NCBI GenBank assembly: GCA_009694165.1
Contig: SHVP01000029.1
Coordinates: 1-25,150 of the forward strand
Source of the DNA: Alphaproteobacteria bacterium
GTDB lineage: Bacteria; Pseudomonadota; Alphaproteobacteria; SHVP01
Direction: 5' to 3'
DNA: 25,150 nucleotides
The position numbers were made by a program, and so were the translations under genes. Shown piece after piece: positions 6,824 to 14,193 of this stretch. The first letter of the stretch is position 1. Every line of letters begins with the position of its first letter. Below the pieces are notes generated by a model, which saw nothing but the letters and a program-made list of their open reading frames with translations, was not told the DNA's origin and searched no databases.

Positions 6824-7986
6824 TGCATGACGATCCGTGGCGCGGCGGTGGTTGCCGCACTGCGCTCGAGCTTGGCGCGAACCTTCTCCGCCAACGCCAT
6901 ATAGGCCTTGGCGTGGTCGCTGTCGGGCAGGGCGACGACGATCGGCGTGCCGGCATCGGCATGCTCGCGGATCGAAAGATGCAGCGGAATTTCGCCGAGA
7001 AAATCGCACTGCATTTCGGCGGCCGTCTGACGCGCCCCGCCGTGACCGAAGATGTCGGCGCGATGACCGCAGTTGGGACACAGGTAATAGCTCATGTTTT
7101 CGATGACGCCGAAGACCGGTACGTCAACCTTGCGGAACATGTCGATCCCTTTGCGCACGTCGGCTAGGGCGACATCCTGCGGCGTTGACACGACCACGGC
7201 GCCGGTCAACGGCACGCGCTGCGCCATGGTCAACTGGGCGTCGCCGGTGCCGGGTGGCAGGTCGCAGACGAGAACGTCGAGCGGCGCCCAATTCACTTCG
7301 CGCAATAGTTGCTCTACCGCGCTCATCACCATCGGTCCGCGCCAGATGATGGCCGTGTCAGCGGGAACCATGAAGCCGATCGACATGCATTTTATGCCGT
7401 GCGCGACCTTTGGCTCGATGGTGCGGCCGTCCTTGCTGTCGGGCTTGCCGGACAACCCCATCATCGTCGGCACCGACGGACCGAAGACGTCGGCGTCCAT
7501 CAGCCCGACCTTGAGGCCGAGACGGTGCAGGGCGAGCGCCAGATTGACCGCAGTAGTCGACTTGCCGACCCCACCCTTGCCCGAAGCGACGGCCAGGATC
7601 GTGCCCACTCCCGGCAGCGCCGTGCGTGCCGGCCCGCCTTTCTTGGTTCCGGCCTGGCCGCGTCCCTTCGGCGCGGCGCCCGGCTGATCGTCACCGGCGC
7701 CACCACCCTTTTCCCCGCTCGCCCCCTTCGCCGGTGACTCCGGGTTTTGCCCGGCGAGGGTGGCCGTGACCGACAGAACGCCGGGGAGCCCGAAGACGGC
7801 GTCCTCGCTACGACGGCGGGCAATTTCGCTGTCCTGGCCGGGAGGCAGCGCCAGCGCATAGGCGACGTGCCCCTCGCGAACCTGCAGCCCGGCAACCGCA
7901 CCGCGGCTGACGAGATCGCGCCGGTCGTCGGCGGCTGTCACTTTCCTCAGCGCGGCAAGAATTTCCGCTTCGCTGGCGTGCGCCAT
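6820..7986 (-). CDS. mrp: Mrp/ApbC-family Fe-S cluster carrier ATPase
   Basis: Mrp proteins bind a bridging [4Fe-4S] cluster and deliver it to apo-proteins using a deviant Walker A ATPase. The 388-residue product has an N-terminal MIP18/DUF59-type domain (about 1-80, including LPGVLSVTATL). A Gly/Ala/Lys/Pro-rich linker follows (about 82-122), then the P-loop GKGGVGKST (136-144), LMDADVFGPSVPTMMGL and CDLPPGTGDAQLT. The cluster-binding CPNC is at C303/C306. The ATG at 7986 has AGGAGG 8 bases upstream; earlier in-frame codons to 8076 are rejected. It diverges from hflK across a 163-base region with promoter-like elements both ways. The following gene overlaps its stop by 4 bases. Confidence 0.95.
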   Translation of the reverse strand: MAHASEAEILAALRKVTAADDRRDLVSRGAVAGLQVREGHVAYALALPPGQDSEIARRRSEDAVFGLPGVLSVTATLAGQNPESPAKGASGEKGGGAGDDQPGAAPKGRGQAGTKKGGPARTALPGVGTILAVASGKGGVGKSTTAVNLALALHRLGLKVGLMDADVFGPSVPTMMGLSGKPDSKDGRTIEPKVAHGIKCMSIGFMVPADTAIIWRGPMVMSAVEQLLREVNWAPLDVLVCDLPPGTGDAQLTMAQRVPLTGAVVVSTPQDVALADVRKGIDMFRKVDVPVFGVIENMSYYLCPNCGHRADIFGHGGARQTAAEMQCDFLGEIPLHLSIREHADAGTPIVVALPDSDHAKAYMALAEKVRAKLERSAATTAAPRIVMQ

Positions 7987-8052
7987 CCTTGAACCCTCCT
8001 GGTGGGAACCGCATATCAAGCGGACTGCCCGGGGCGGCGCACAGGGCTGTGT

Positions 8053-8081
8053 TTGCCACGCCGGGGTAGGTGTCATATAAG
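8053..8081 (+). promoter_or_regulatory. Predicted sigma70-type promoter of hflKC
   Basis: TTGCCA (8053-8058) and TATAAG (8076-8081) are 17 bases apart and each match 5/6 of the consensus. The start would be near 8088, giving a leader of about 60 bases before hflK. Confidence 0.65.
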
Positions 8082-8101
8082 CCTACGAAAGATAAAGACA
8101 A
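8074..8101 (-). promoter_or_regulatory. Possible divergent promoter of mrp
   Basis: On the minus strand TTGTCT (8101-8096) and TATATG (8079-8074) are 16 bases apart, each about 4/6 of the consensus. The -10 overlaps the -10 of the hflK promoter, so the two directions might compete. This is weaker than the hflK signal. Confidence 0.33.
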
Positions 8102-8149
8102 TCGCGGGCCAAGGCGATTCGCCTCGCGGTTCAGGGGAGAAGAAAGCGC

Positions 8150-9268
8150 ATGCCGTGGAGTAATCAAGGCGATGGCTGGCAGTCCGGCGGTGGCCGCGGC
8201 CCGTGGGGACAGCCCCCGGGGTCCGGTGGCGGTCGCCCGCCGCAGATTCCCGACCTCGAGGATTTGTTGCGCCGCGGCCAGGAGCGCTTCAAGCGCATGC
8301 TACCGGGCGGGCCTCGCAACCCGCGTGTCTTAGGGCTGGCTATCCTCGGGCTGTTCGCGTTGTGGCTGTTCTCAGGGTTTTTCCAGGTGGCGCCCGACGA
8401 ACAGGGGGTCGTGCTGCGCTTCGGTCAGTGGGTGCGCACCACTGAACCCGGGTTGCATTATCACATTCCGACGCCGATCGAGGACGTGTTGAAGCCGAAG
8501 GTCACGCGTGTCAATCGCGAGGACATCGGCTTCCGTGCCGCGAGCGAAACGCGTCGTGGTCGTGAAAGCGACCTCCTCGAGGAAAGTCTGATGCTGACCG
8601 GCGACGAGAACATCGTCGATCTGCGCTTCTCCGTCCTGTGGACGATTAAGGACGCCGGCCAGTTCCTGTTCAACATTCAGGATCCGGCCGGAACGGTGAG
8701 AGCCGTGTCAGAAAGCGCCATGCGCGAGGTCATCGGCCGATCCCGCATCTCGTACATTCTTGCCGAGGGCCGTGCCGACATTGAGGCGCGCACGCGCGAC
8801 CTGATCCAACGAATGGTCGATTCCTACGGCGCCGGCGTCCGCATCAACGAGACGAAACTGCAAAAGGCCGATCCGCCGAGCCAGGTGATCGATGCGTTCC
8901 GCGACGTGCAGCGCGCCAAAGCAGACCTCGATCGCCAAAAGAACGAGGCCGAGGGCTACGCGAACGACATCGTCCCGAAGGCCCGCGGCGAGGCCGAGCG
9001 TATTCGTCAGGAAGCGGAAGCCTATCGCGAGCAGGTGACGCTGACCGCGGGCGGCGACGCCCAGCGCTTCCTGTCGATCTACAAGGAATATAGCGGTGCG
9101 CGTGACGTCACCGCCCGGCGAATGTATCTCGAGACCATGGAAAAGGTGCTCGGCAACATGCAGAAGGTGATCATCGATCAGGGCAAGAGTGGCGTCGTCC
9201 CCTACCTGCCGCTCGATCAATTGCTGAGGCAACAGCCCGCTCGGCCCGCGGCGGGAGCAAGCCAATGA
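8150..9268 (+). CDS. hflK: HflK, FtsH protease modulator (SPFH/band 7 protein)
   Basis: HflK and HflC form a large membrane complex around FtsH and restrain its proteolysis. The 372-residue product has a Gly/Pro/Gln-rich cytoplasmic N terminus (1-33), one membrane segment (about 59-79, VLGLAILGLFALWLFSGFF) and then the SPFH domain, beginning VAPDEQGVVLRFGQWV. A long charged helix rich in Ala/Glu/Arg follows (KADLDRQKNEAEGYANDIVPK and on), and the C terminus is Pro/Ala/Gln-rich. The start is an ATG preceded by GGGGAG. The stop overlaps the hflC start as ATGA (9265-9268), the usual coupling of this pair. Confidence 0.96.
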   Translation: MPWSNQGDGWQSGGGRGPWGQPPGSGGGRPPQIPDLEDLLRRGQERFKRMLPGGPRNPRVLGLAILGLFALWLFSGFFQVAPDEQGVVLRFGQWVRTTEPGLHYHIPTPIEDVLKPKVTRVNREDIGFRAASETRRGRESDLLEESLMLTGDENIVDLRFSVLWTIKDAGQFLFNIQDPAGTVRAVSESAMREVIGRSRISYILAEGRADIEARTRDLIQRMVDSYGAGVRINETKLQKADPPSQVIDAFRDVQRAKADLDRQKNEAEGYANDIVPKARGEAERIRQEAEAYREQVTLTAGGDAQRFLSIYKEYSGARDVTARRMYLETMEKVLGNMQKVIIDQGKSGVVPYLPLDQLLRQQPARPAAGASQ

Positions 9269-10173
9269 ACCGCCGCACCCTGATCGCCCTCGTCATTTTG
9301 GTGATCGTCGGCTTTGTCACCGTGTCGAGCACCCTGTTTTCGGTGCACCAGACCGAGCAGGCGCTGGTCCTGCAATTCGGCGAGCCGCGCCGCGTGGTCT
9401 CCTCACCCGGCCTGAACGCCAAGATTCCCTTCATCCAGGACGTCAAGCGCTTGGACAAGAGAATCCTGTCGTTCGACGCCGGCGCCGAAGAGATCATTGC
9501 TTCGGACCAGAAGCGCATGGTCGTCGATGCGTTTGCGCGCTATCGCATCGTCGATCCGCTGCTGTACTACCAGAAGGTCAACAACGACGTCCGCGCCCGC
9601 CTGCAATTGGGGGCGACGGTCAATTCCCGCGTGCGCCAGGTGCTCGGCGGCGTGCCGTTGCAATCGTTGCTGACCGAGGAGCGGGTGCAATTGATGAGGT
9701 CGATCACCAACTCCGTCGACCAGGAGACCCGGGCCATCGGCGTCGAGGTCGTCGACGTGCGCATCAAGCGTGCCGACCTGCCGGCCGAGAACAGCAAGGC
9801 AATCTACGACCGCATGAAGGCCGAGCGCGAACGCGAAGCCAAGGAGTTCCGCGCCCAGGGTGCCGAAGCCGCCGCCGGCATTCGCGCCAGGGCCGAACGG
9901 GATCGAACGGTGTTGCTGGCCGAGGCGCAACGCGACTCGCAGGTTATTCGCGGCACCGGCGACGGCGTGCGCAACAAGATATTCGCCGACGCCTACGGCC
10001 AGGACCCTGATTTCTTCGGCTTCTACCGCGCGATGCTGGCCTACCAGCAAGCCTTAGGCGAAGCGGGAACCACCATGGTGCTGTCGCCCGACAGTGATTT
10101 CTTCCGCTATTTCAACGACTACGAAGGTGCTCTCTTCAAGGGGCGGCCGCCGCCGCGGACTCCGAGCCGCTAG
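9265..10173 (+). CDS. hflC: HflC, FtsH protease modulator (SPFH/band 7 protein)
   Basis: This is the partner of HflK, with 302 residues. One N-terminal membrane segment (about 5-25) is followed at once by FSVHQTEQALVLQFGEPRRVV, the start of the band 7 domain. Conserved landmarks include the KIPFIQDVKRLDKRIL segment, ERVQLMRSITNSVDQETRAIGVEVVDVRIKRADLP and the charged helix MKAEREREAKEFRAQGAEAA. FFGFYRAMLAYQQAL near the C terminus is also typical. It acts on the periplasmic side of the inner membrane with FtsH. It overlaps hflK by 4 bases and is followed 2 bases later by the DUF2065 gene. Confidence 0.96.
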   Translation: MNRRTLIALVILVIVGFVTVSSTLFSVHQTEQALVLQFGEPRRVVSSPGLNAKIPFIQDVKRLDKRILSFDAGAEEIIASDQKRMVVDAFARYRIVDPLLYYQKVNNDVRARLQLGATVNSRVRQVLGGVPLQSLLTEERVQLMRSITNSVDQETRAIGVEVVDVRIKRADLPAENSKAIYDRMKAEREREAKEFRAQGAEAAAGIRARAERDRTVLLAEAQRDSQVIRGTGDGVRNKIFADAYGQDPDFFGFYRAMLAYQQALGEAGTTMVLSPDSDFFRYFNDYEGALFKGRPPPRTPSR

Positions 10174-10175
10174 CC

Positions 10176-10364
10176 ATGCAGGATTTCCTGGTTGGTCTCG
10201 GGATCGCCCTCCTGATCGAGGGCGGCCTGCTCGCTCTGCTGCCGGAGGCGATGAAACGCCGCGTGGCGACGATTCTGGAACAGCCGAGCCACTTGCTGCG
10301 CGCCGCCGGGGTCGGGATGGCGGCCCTGGGCGTCGGCTTGGTTTGGCTGGTACGGTCCGCCTAG
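10176..10364 (+). CDS. DUF2065 (YjeT-type) small inner-membrane protein
   Basis: This 62-residue protein has two membrane segments (about 3-24 and 41-59) around a short basic/polar turn (PEAMKRRVATILEQPSHLLR). This is the DUF2065 pattern, and small genes of this family commonly follow hflC. Its function is not known; the position suggests an accessory part of the HflKC-FtsH complex. The ATG follows the hflC stop by 2 bases without a clear Shine-Dalgarno, so translation is likely coupled. Confidence 0.9.
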   Translation: MQDFLVGLGIALLIEGGLLALLPEAMKRRVATILEQPSHLLRAAGVGMAALGVGLVWLVRSA

Positions 10365-10407
10365 GCGCTGCTTCCGCCGACGAATCGTACACTTTGTCGT
10401 AGATCCG

Positions 10408-10436
10408 TTGTCTGATCCGGGGGCTGTTCCTATAGT
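10408..10436 (+). promoter_or_regulatory. Predicted sigma70-type promoter of degP
   Basis: TTGTCT (10408-10413) and TATAGT (10431-10436) are separated by 17 bases, matching the consensus at 4/6 and 5/6. The start would fall near 10443, downstream of the most 5' possible start codon (GTG 10439). This supports the ATG at 10502 for degP. I see no sigmaE-like or CpxR-like site. Confidence 0.6.
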
Positions 10437-10501
10437 TTGTGTGGGCGCCGCCCGCCTGCATCGATACCCGGCGTTGGCGGGCCGAGGAGGATTGCATCTG
10501 T

Positions 10502-12085
10502 ATGTCGAATCGTCGTTTTTTTGCGGCTTCGGCCGGTAGCGTCGTCGTGCGGCCGGTTACCCAGGCGAACCAATGGTCCTTAAGCGGGATCGGTGGCCTT
10601 GTTATGCTGGCCGGCCTGGCGTGGAGTGGGGGGGTCCAGGCGCAGACGCGTCCCGACAGCTTTGCCGACCTCACCGAGATGCTGAAGCCCGCCGTGGTCA
10701 CCGTGACGACCGGTCAATCGGCTGCCGCCACCACCGCGCAAGGGCCGGCCCAGGGCCAACAGGGGCAATCGGCGCCGCAAGGACAGCAACGGCGCAGCGA
10801 GCGACCGCAGGCCGCGCCCGGTTCTCCGTTCGAAGAATTCTTCCGCGACTTCTTTGACCGCCAGCAGCGCGAAGGGGGCGGTCAGCCGGCGCCGCGCGGC
10901 CGGCGTCCGCAGTCGCTCGGGTCCGGTTTTATCATCGACCCGCGCGGCTATGTCGTGACCAACAACCACGTGGTCGCCGAGGGCGACCAATATACGGTCA
11001 CGCTCGACGACAATCGCACCCTGGAAGCGAAGCTCATCGGCAAGGACCAAAAGACCGACCTCGCCGTCCTCAAAATCGAGAGCCCGAAGCCGTTGCCCGC
11101 GGTCAAGTGGGCCGACTCCGATACGGCGCGAGTGGGCGATTGGGTGCTGGCCATCGGCAACCCCTTCGGACTCGGTGGATCGGTTTCGGCCGGCATCATC
11201 TCGGCGCGCGGTCGCAACATCAACGCCGGGCCCTATGACGATTTCCTGCAGACCGACGCGACGATCAACAAGGGTAATTCCGGCGGCCCGCTGTTCAATC
11301 TGAAGGGCGAGGTGGTCGGCATCAACACCGCGATCTTCTCGCCGAACGGCATGTCCGCCGGCATCGGCTTTGCCATCCCCGCCAACCTGGCCAAGACCAC
11401 GGTCAACCAGCTCATCGACTTCGGCCGCACGCGTCGCGGCTGGCTCGGCGTGCAGATCCAGTCGGTGACCGAGGACATGGTCGAGAACCTTAAGCTCGAC
11501 TCGCCCAAGGGCGCGCTGGTCGCCAAGGTCAACAAGGATGGACCGGCCGACAAGGCGGGAATCGAACAGGGCGACGTGATCATCCGCTTCGACAACAAAC
11601 CGGTGCCGGAGATGCGCGATTTGCCCCGCATCGTCGCCGAGACGGCGGTCGACCGCGAGGTCGAGGTCGTTCTCATGCGCAAGGGCAAGGAGCGGAAGGT
11701 CAAGACCAAGGTAGGCGAACTGGTCGAGACCGAGACCGCGTCGTTGGGCACCGAGGAATCGCCCTCCCCCGGACGCCCAAGCACCAACGAAGTGCTGGGT
11801 ATGGCGCTGTCGACCGTCACCCCCGATCTGCGCCGCCAGTTCGAGATCAAGGGCGACACCCAGGGCGTCGTGATCACCGGAGTGTCGGACGGCAGCCCGG
11901 CGTCCGAGCGCGGCATTCGCCCCGGCGACGTGATCGTCGAAGTCAACCAGGAGTCGGTGAAGTCGCCGGCCGAGGTCGACGCCAAGATCAAGGCTGTGCA
12001 GAAGGCAAACCGGAAGAGCGTCTTGTTCCTGGTCGAGCGCGGCGGCGATCTTCGCTTCGTCGCCATCCGCCTGGGCGACGGTTAG
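10502..12085 (+). CDS. degP: DegP/HtrA-type periplasmic serine endoprotease (Do family)
   Basis: This is a periplasmic quality-control protease of 527 residues. The N terminus holds a signal sequence with an unusually long n-region, a hydrophobic stretch SGIGGLVMLAGLAW (about 28-41) and a likely cleavage after VQA (about 47). The trypsin-like domain has the full triad: His156 in TNNHVVAEGD, Asp186 in KTDLAVLKIE and Ser260 in GNSGGPLFN. A Gln/Ala/Pro-rich insert (about 70-110), then FEEFFRDFFDRQQ, sits where the regulatory LA loop lies. Two PDZ domains follow, starting at GWLGVQIQSVT (about 325) and near LGMALSTVTPDLRRQFE (about 430). The ATG at 10502 has GAGGAGG 11 bases upstream. It ends at a bidirectional terminator shared with serB. 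Together with hflKC it makes this a proteolysis-linked segment. Confidence 0.94.
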   Translation: MSNRRFFAASAGSVVVRPVTQANQWSLSGIGGLVMLAGLAWSGGVQAQTRPDSFADLTEMLKPAVVTVTTGQSAAATTAQGPAQGQQGQSAPQGQQRRSERPQAAPGSPFEEFFRDFFDRQQREGGGQPAPRGRRPQSLGSGFIIDPRGYVVTNNHVVAEGDQYTVTLDDNRTLEAKLIGKDQKTDLAVLKIESPKPLPAVKWADSDTARVGDWVLAIGNPFGLGGSVSAGIISARGRNINAGPYDDFLQTDATINKGNSGGPLFNLKGEVVGINTAIFSPNGMSAGIGFAIPANLAKTTVNQLIDFGRTRRGWLGVQIQSVTEDMVENLKLDSPKGALVAKVNKDGPADKAGIEQGDVIIRFDNKPVPEMRDLPRIVAETAVDREVEVVLMRKGKERKVKTKVGELVETETASLGTEESPSPGRPSTNEVLGMALSTVTPDLRRQFEIKGDTQGVVITGVSDGSPASERGIRPGDVIVEVNQESVKSPAEVDAKIKAVQKANRKSVLFLVERGGDLRFVAIRLGDG

Positions 12086-12110
12086 CTCCGCGTCTCCCCT
12101 TTCTTTCGGC

Positions 12111-12137
12111 AAAGGGGCGGCCAAAACCGCCCCTTTT
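12111..12137. terminator. Bidirectional intrinsic terminator between degP and serB
   Basis: AAAGGGGCGG and CCGCCCCTTT form a perfect ten-base-pair stem over a six-base loop, followed by one more T. On the minus strand the same stem also ends in a T-rich arm. It lies in the 54 bases between two convergent genes and can serve both. Confidence 0.85.
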
Positions 12138-12139
12138 GC

Positions 12140-13039
12140 TTAAGCGGCGACGATCTCGGTCGCCTTGTAGCCCTGCAGGTAGAGCAGCGCCGTCAGGTCG
12201 GCGTGATCGATGCGCGCCGCCGCCGCCGCCGCGACGGCCGGTTTGGCGTGGTAGGCCACGCCGAGGCCAGCTGCCGCGATCATGTCGAGATCATTGGCGC
12301 CGTCGCCGACCGCCATGGTGGCCGACGGCTCGATGCCGAGCTCACCCCGCAGCCGCTCGAGCGCCCGGCGCTTGGCCTCGCGGCCGAGAATTGGCTCGCG
12401 GACGCGGCCGGTAAGGCGGGTGCCGTCAAGTTCGAGTTCGTTGCCCTGGTGATAGGCGAAGCCCAGGCGGTCGGCGATCCGGCTGGTGAAGAACGTGAAA
12501 CCGCCGGATACCAGGGCGGTGAACGCCCCGGCCCGCCGCATCGTCGCCACCAAGGCGGTGGCGCCGGGGTTGAGACGCACGCGCTGCTCGTAGACGGCCT
12601 GCAGGACATCGACCGACAACCCGGTCAGCATGGCTACGCGCTCGCGCAACGCCCCGGCGAAGTCAATTTCTCCGCGCATTGCCTTCGCCGTGATGGCGGC
12701 GATCTCGCTCCGCTTGCCGACGAAGGTGGCCATTTCGTCGAGGCACTCCTGTTCGATGATGGTAGATTCAAGATCGGCGACCAGGAGGCGCTTGCGGCGA
12801 CCGTCCACGGGCTGGACCACGACGTCGACTGGCGCCTGGCCGAGTGCCTGGCGGACACCCGATATGGTTTCCGAGCCGGCCGCCGCGCAGGGAATCTCGG
12901 CGGCAATGCCGGGGGCGAGCCAGGTGATCTCACCCGGTCCGGCACCGAGGCGTTGCAGGGCCGCGTGCGCTGTCGCCGCATGGGCATGACCATCGCCCGC
13001 GCGGTCGGCAGGCATGATCAGGGTGGCGACGAAGCGCAT
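12140..13039 (-). CDS. serB: Phosphoserine phosphatase SerB
   Basis: This is the last step of serine synthesis, hydrolysing O-phosphoserine. The 299-residue product has an N-terminal regulatory-like region (1-85: FVATLIMPADR, ITWLAPGIAAEIP) and then the HAD phosphatase core. Motif I is LLVADLESTIIEQECLDEMA. The nucleophile Asp is present, but the second acid is Glu (DLE) where DxD is usual. Motif II is LVSGGFTFF, motif III has the Lys in REAKRRALERL, and motif IV is VGDGANDLDMI. The start at 13039 (MRFVATLIMP) fits the family; in-frame codons further upstream enter the divergent miaA region. No good Shine-Dalgarno is seen. The gene converges on degP and diverges from miaA with only 49 bases between starts. 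Confidence 0.93.
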   Translation of the reverse strand: MRFVATLIMPADRAGDGHAHAATAHAALQRLGAGPGEITWLAPGIAAEIPCAAAGSETISGVRQALGQAPVDVVVQPVDGRRKRLLVADLESTIIEQECLDEMATFVGKRSEIAAITAKAMRGEIDFAGALRERVAMLTGLSVDVLQAVYEQRVRLNPGATALVATMRRAGAFTALVSGGFTFFTSRIADRLGFAYHQGNELELDGTRLTGRVREPILGREAKRRALERLRGELGIEPSATMAVGDGANDLDMIAAAGLGVAYHAKPAVAAAAAARIDHADLTALLYLQGYKATEIVAA

Positions 13040-13088
13040 CTGGAAGGCCGTGACCGGGGATGCTAAGCGTGAAGGGGAAACGAACCCG

Positions 13089-14039
13089 ATGCGAACAGTC
13101 ACGATTCTGATCGCTGGACCGACGGCGAGCGGCAAATCGGCGCTCGGCCTCGAACTGGCCGAAGCGCTGCAGCCGTTCGGCGGCGCCGAGATCATAAATG
13201 CCGACAGCATGCAGGTCTATCGCGAGCTCCGCGTGCTGACCGCGCGTCCGACCGTCGAGGATGAAGCGCGTGTGCCCCATCGGCTGTACGGGACGGTGCC
13301 CGGTGCGGAAGCGTCTTCGGCGATGGCCTGGCGCGACCGCGCCACGGCGGCGATCGCGGAAAGTTGGCAACACGGGCGCGTCCCTATCGTCGTCGGCGGC
13401 ACCGGTCTCTATTTCCGCGCTCTGCTGGAGGGGCTGGCACCGGTGCCGACGATCAGTCCGGCGATTCGCGAACTCGGTCGGCGGCGACTGGCCGAACTGG
13501 GAAGCCCGGCGTTCCACGCCGAACTTGCCCGCCGCGATCCGGAGATGGCCGCGCGCGTGCGCCCGAGCGACCGGCAGCGCTCGGCGCGCGCCTGGGAAGT
13601 CATCGAACAAACCGGGGTGTCGCTGGCCGAATGGCAGCGTCGTCCGGCAGTGGCGCGGCTGCAGGGCGAGATCCTGGGCTACGTGCTCGCTCCCGACCGG
13701 CAGGCGCTGGCGAGTCGGATCGATCGGCGCTTCGCCCGGATGGTCGACGATGGCGCCATGGACGAGGTGGCGGCGCTCCTCGATCAGGCGCTATTGCCTG
13801 GTCTTCCGATCATGCGCGCGCTCGGCGTTCGCGAGCTGGCGGCACTGGTGCCGGGGACCTGCACCCGCGCCGCGGCGATCGCTGCAGGGCAGCAAGCGAC
13901 CCGGCACTATGCCAAGCGTCAGGCCACCTGGTTCCGCAATCAAATGTCGAATTGGGTTCTCCTGGAGCAAGAATCGGAAAGTTTCCTTAACAAAATCTTT
14001 CCGAAAATTCGTCAATTGTTATTGACGCGAGACGAATGA
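13089..14039 (+). CDS. miaA: tRNA dimethylallyltransferase MiaA
   Basis: MiaA transfers a dimethylallyl group to A37 of tRNAs that read UNN codons. The 316-residue product has the P-loop GPTASGKS (10-17), NADSMQVYREL (38-48, with the catalytic Asp39), RPTVEDEARVPHRLYG (53-68), VVGGTGLYFRALLEGL and the RSARAWEVIEQTG region. These are in the right order and the length is normal. The ATG at 13089 is preceded by GGGG about 11 bases away; codons upstream of it overlap the serB start region and are not included. The C-terminal tail (ESFLNKIFPKIRQLLLTRDE) overlaps the predicted ilv promoter. Confidence 0.95.
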   Translation: MRTVTILIAGPTASGKSALGLELAEALQPFGGAEIINADSMQVYRELRVLTARPTVEDEARVPHRLYGTVPGAEASSAMAWRDRATAAIAESWQHGRVPIVVGGTGLYFRALLEGLAPVPTISPAIRELGRRRLAELGSPAFHAELARRDPEMAARVRPSDRQRSARAWEVIEQTGVSLAEWQRRPAVARLQGEILGYVLAPDRQALASRIDRRFARMVDDGAMDEVAALLDQALLPGLPIMRALGVRELAALVPGTCTRAAAIAAGQQATRHYAKRQATWFRNQMSNWVLLEQESESFLNKIFPKIRQLLLTRDE

Positions 14040-14050
14040 GCGGCTAGGTT
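14022..14050 (+). promoter_or_regulatory. Possible promoter of the ilvIHC genes, with leader to 14193
   Basis: TTGACG (14022-14027, 5/6) and TAGGTT (14045-14050, 3/6) are 17 bases apart and straddle the miaA stop. Transcription would begin near 14057 and leave a leader of about 137 bases. The leader has a small hairpin TGCGG/CCGCA (14072-14089, T-rich loop). I find no leader peptide rich in Ile, Val or Leu codons, so attenuation is not supported. Confidence 0.45.
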
Positions 14051-14193
14051 CCGCGCAAATCGCTGGATTTCTGCGGGTTTTTATCCGCATTCGTCCATCG
14101 TTGCCCCGTTTCCTGGCCCGGATGGACCAGTCCGCGGCTGTGGCGGGATCGTTGTCGCCAGTAAACGGCGAAGCCCATTGCGTGAGGCGTGCC

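Noticed and set aside
5586..6962. 458-codon minus-strand frame spanning the hydrolase and the small gene
   Set aside because: Most lies antisense to paralogue 2; the rest is out of frame with the small gene.
10580..12124. 514-codon minus-strand frame opposite degP
   Set aside because: Shadow of degP, composed of Asp/Leu/Val/His-rich sequence without domains.
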